A stretch of DNA of 23,148 bases, taken from the NCBI GenBank assembly GCA_049609325.1, contig JBMYYK010000032.1:1-23148 (forward strand). Reading direction: 5' to 3'. The translations under genes and the position numbers were made by a program. The first letter of the stretch is position 1; each line of letters opens with the position of its first letter. Shown here one piece after another: positions 20,754-23,148 of the stretch. Under the pieces are notes generated by a model. The model saw nothing but the letters and a program-made list of their open reading frames with translations. It made no database searches and had not been told where the DNA came from. The stretch comes from GCA-2733415 sp049609325 (GTDB lineage Bacteria; Bacteroidota; Bacteroidia; Flavobacteriales; Flavobacteriaceae).

Positions 20754-23045
20754 ATGAATAAATCAATATTATACATCATAAGTCTTTTATGTCATTTACT
20801 AAGTTATGCACAGAACACTACAGGTGATTCGTACAGTATATCTGGACAAATAACTAGTAACAAGAAAGCAGTCCCTTTTGCAAATGTGTATTTAGAACAC
20901 ACATCAAACGGAGTGATGACTGATGAAGATGGTAACTACACAATTTCTGCACCACATGGAGATTATACTATTGTAATACAAGCTATAGGTTACACTACCA
21001 AAAAACAGAATTTACATTTGGATGCAAATGTTAAGCTGTCTTTTGATTTGAAGGAAGATGTTTTAGGGCTTGATCAAGTTGTAGTTACCGCTACCAAAAC
21101 ATCGCTTAACCGCAAAGAAGCTCCTGTGTTGGTAACCGTAACAAACTCAAAAGATTTACAACAAGTTAATGCCACAACGTTAATTGATGGCCTAACTTTT
21201 CAGCCTGGTTTACGAACAGAAACCAATTGTCAAAATTGTGGATTCTCACAAATCAGAATTAATGGCTTAGATGGCGCGTACTCACAAATACTGATTAATA
21301 GCAGACCTACGTTTAGCTCATTAAATGGAATTTATGGTCTTGAACAGATTCCTGCTAACATGATTGAGCAAATTGAAATTACTCGTGGTGGTGGGTCGGC
21401 TATTTTCGGTGCAAATGCCATTGCTGGAACCATCAACATTATTACTAAAGATCCTGTTGAAAACGGATTTCAAATTAATAGCAAACTGAATTGGATTGAC
21501 GGCACAGCTCCAGAAAACTCAATAGGATTCAACAGCACTAACGTGTCTAACAATTTAGACAAAGGAATAACGCTTTTTGGATTATACAGACATCGCAAAA
21601 ACTACGATGCTAACAACGATGGATTTTCAGAATTACCACGTCTTAATAATTTGAATTTCGGATTCAAATCTTTTTACAATTTCTCAGATAGAAAAAAACT
21701 AATTGCTGAGTTTAATACCCTACAGGAAAACAGAAGGGGTGGTAGTCAACTTAATTTACCAGCTCATGAAACATTAATAACTGAGCAAATTAAAAGTACA
21801 ATTGTTGGTGGAGGGTTAACCTATAACTACTATACAGCTAACGACAAAAATAAAATATCGCTATATACCAACTTTCAAAAGTCACATTCAGACAATTATT
21901 ACGGCGCTGACTATGATTTAAACGGCTATGGTGTAACACAAGATATGACTCATTTATTAGGGTTACAGCACACCGCAAAATTCAATGAAGTATTAGGAAA
22001 GTCAATAACGCTTACTTCTGGTATAGAAAGCAATTACAATAAAATAACTGAAGATAGAAGAAACGCCTTAATTGATACTTTTAAACAGGAGAGTTCTACT
22101 TTTGGTGTGTTCACACAAATGGACTGGAAACTACGTGATAACTTAAAACTTTTAGCCGGTTTACGTGGAGAATATGTAGATTCTAACTGGTTAAAATCTT
22201 CGCTTTTTGTTCTTAATCCACGAGTAAGTGTGTTGTACAATATCACTAAAGATTTAAGTTTTAGAACAGGGTACGCACAAGGCTTTAGAGCACCTCAATT
22301 CTTTTCAGAAGACGTGCACTCAGAAATTATAACTGGGGAAATACGAAATGTACAATTAGCAGATGATTTAAAAGAAGAAAAATCACATAGTTTTATCGGA
22401 TCATTTGAATACATACATCAACATGAAGACCATCAATTTTTAGTGACATTAGAAGGGTTTTTAACACAAATAAATAATCCGTTTGTATATGAAGATCGAG
22501 GAACTGACGGAAACGGGTTGTTATTAAAAGAGAAAATAAATGGTGATCGTGCAACTGTTAACGGAATAAATTTAGAAGTGAAATACAGTCCAAGCCCTAA
22601 GTATAGTATTCAATTGGGCGGAACACTTCAAAACAGCTACTATGACAACTATTATGAACCCGAAAATGGTATTGTAACCAACAAAATATTAAGAACACCC
22701 CAACTATATGGTAATGCGTTAATAAACTACAACCCAACCAAAAAATGGGATATAAATTTAAGTGCCGTGGTTACTGGAAAAATGTATGTGCCTCATGTGA
22801 GCGGATACATTTCTAATACAACTTTAGAGGAAACACCAACCATGGTAGATGTAGGGTTTAACACTGGGTATACATTTGCAATTGGTGAAAAACATAGTGT
22901 TAAATTAAGTGGGGGTATTAAAAACATCTTTAATCAGTATCAAGATGATTTTGATAGAACTATTGATAGAGATCCAAATTATGTATATGGCCCAACACAA
23001 CCCATAACCTATTTTGTAGGTTTAAAATTTGGAACAGGATTATAG
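20754..23045 (+). CDS. TonB-dependent outer-membrane receptor, probable metal or metal-complex uptake
   Basis: A 763-residue outer-membrane beta-barrel that imports its ligand using TonB energy. The order is signal peptide 1-20 (ending SYA-Q), a carboxypeptidase-regulatory-like domain (about 27-100; ISGQITSNKKAVPFANVYLE), then DQVVVTATKT at 107-116 as the start of the plug. The plug continues to about 235, with RINGLDGAYSQILINSRP and RGGGSAIFGANAIAGTINIITKDP. The barrel follows, with a C-terminal strand ending FVGLKFGTGL. C159 and C162 form a CxxC in the plug (NCQNCG) that could bind metal or form a disulfide. No SusD partner follows, so a polysaccharide role is unlikely. The shared operator with the metal importer suggests it supplies that importer. 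Confidence 0.9.
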   Translation: MNKSILYIISLLCHLLSYAQNTTGDSYSISGQITSNKKAVPFANVYLEHTSNGVMTDEDGNYTISAPHGDYTIVIQAIGYTTKKQNLHLDANVKLSFDLKEDVLGLDQVVVTATKTSLNRKEAPVLVTVTNSKDLQQVNATTLIDGLTFQPGLRTETNCQNCGFSQIRINGLDGAYSQILINSRPTFSSLNGIYGLEQIPANMIEQIEITRGGGSAIFGANAIAGTINIITKDPVENGFQINSKLNWIDGTAPENSIGFNSTNVSNNLDKGITLFGLYRHRKNYDANNDGFSELPRLNNLNFGFKSFYNFSDRKKLIAEFNTLQENRRGGSQLNLPAHETLITEQIKSTIVGGGLTYNYYTANDKNKISLYTNFQKSHSDNYYGADYDLNGYGVTQDMTHLLGLQHTAKFNEVLGKSITLTSGIESNYNKITEDRRNALIDTFKQESSTFGVFTQMDWKLRDNLKLLAGLRGEYVDSNWLKSSLFVLNPRVSVLYNITKDLSFRTGYAQGFRAPQFFSEDVHSEIITGEIRNVQLADDLKEEKSHSFIGSFEYIHQHEDHQFLVTLEGFLTQINNPFVYEDRGTDGNGLLLKEKINGDRATVNGINLEVKYSPSPKYSIQLGGTLQNSYYDNYYEPENGIVTNKILRTPQLYGNALINYNPTKKWDINLSAVVTGKMYVPHVSGYISNTTLEETPTMVDVGFNTGYTFAIGEKHSVKLSGGIKNIFNQYQDDFDRTIDRDPNYVYGPTQPITYFVGLKFGTGL

Positions 23046-23068
23046 CCCTATAATTGTTAATCATTTTA

Positions 23069-23101
23069 AAAGCTGACACGTATAAACTGTCGGCTTTTTT
23101 T
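23069..23101 (+). terminator. Intrinsic terminator after the TonB receptor gene
   Basis: A 10-bp stem (23069-23078 with 23088-23097, one T-G wobble) with a 9-nt loop is followed by T-rich sequence to 23101. It starts 23 nt after the receptor stop. Confidence 0.85.
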
Positions 23102-23104
23102 ATG

Positions 23105-23112
23105 TAATTTTG
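23105..23112 (+). promoter_or_regulatory. Possible -7 box for a gene beyond the window
   Basis: TAATTTTG matches TAnnTTTG just after the terminator, with about 36 bp left in the window. No gene start is visible before the end. Confidence 0.3.
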
Positions 23113-23148
23113 CCAACAAATAAACTTACTTATTAGTGTAGTAACATA

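Overview
The window looks like ordinary chromosome from a Bacteroidetes bacterium, most likely a marine-type member of the Flavobacteriaceae. The DNA is AT-rich. Start codons lack clear Shine-Dalgarno sites, and many genes are preceded by the Bacteroidetes -7 box TAnnTTTG, sometimes with TTG/TTTG about 20 nt upstream. The protein set also fits: SCO1, RseP, DUF177-L32-FabH-AccB-AccC, a TonB receptor with a carboxypeptidase-like N-terminal domain, and a small protein with a PVDGG C-terminus.

Layout. At 1-295 lie two identical tRNA-Asn genes in tandem (minus). At 296-7791 are housekeeping genes: rseP, a SCO1/SenC copper protein, lepA, a Smr-domain protein, dusB, a LolC/LolE-type permease and rbfA. 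At 7857-8430 are methylmalonyl-CoA epimerase and a CAT-anticodon tRNA with its own promoter and terminator. At 8493-10054 are a FAD amine oxidase-like gene and a GreA-like gene overlapping by ATGA. At 10113-13962 is the fatty-acid initiation block, transcribed on the minus strand as DUF177, rpmF, (terminator), fabH, accB, accC. At 14052-15959 are pdxA and riboflavin synthase, divergent from a shared promoter region, and a tiny secreted/anchored protein.

The most interesting part is 16039-23101, a metal-uptake module. A DtxR/MntR-family regulator, a TroA-like lipoprotein, an ABC ATPase and two ABC permeases form one tight minus-strand operon. A TonB-dependent receptor is divergently transcribed across an 84-bp spacer. 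That spacer holds a 24-bp near-perfect palindrome resembling DtxR-class operators. Together the genes would carry a metal (probably manganese, possibly zinc or iron) across the outer membrane, periplasm and inner membrane under one metal sensor.

Two things stand out in this module. Both permeases have about 90-105 extra C-terminal residues that read as winged-helix domains. The first permease has no ATG, GTG or TTG start upstream of its first membrane helix. I saw no insertion sequence, phage gene, CRISPR array or clear sign of recent transfer. No gene-free stretch exceeds 300 bases. All functional calls come from reading motifs; nothing was searched.
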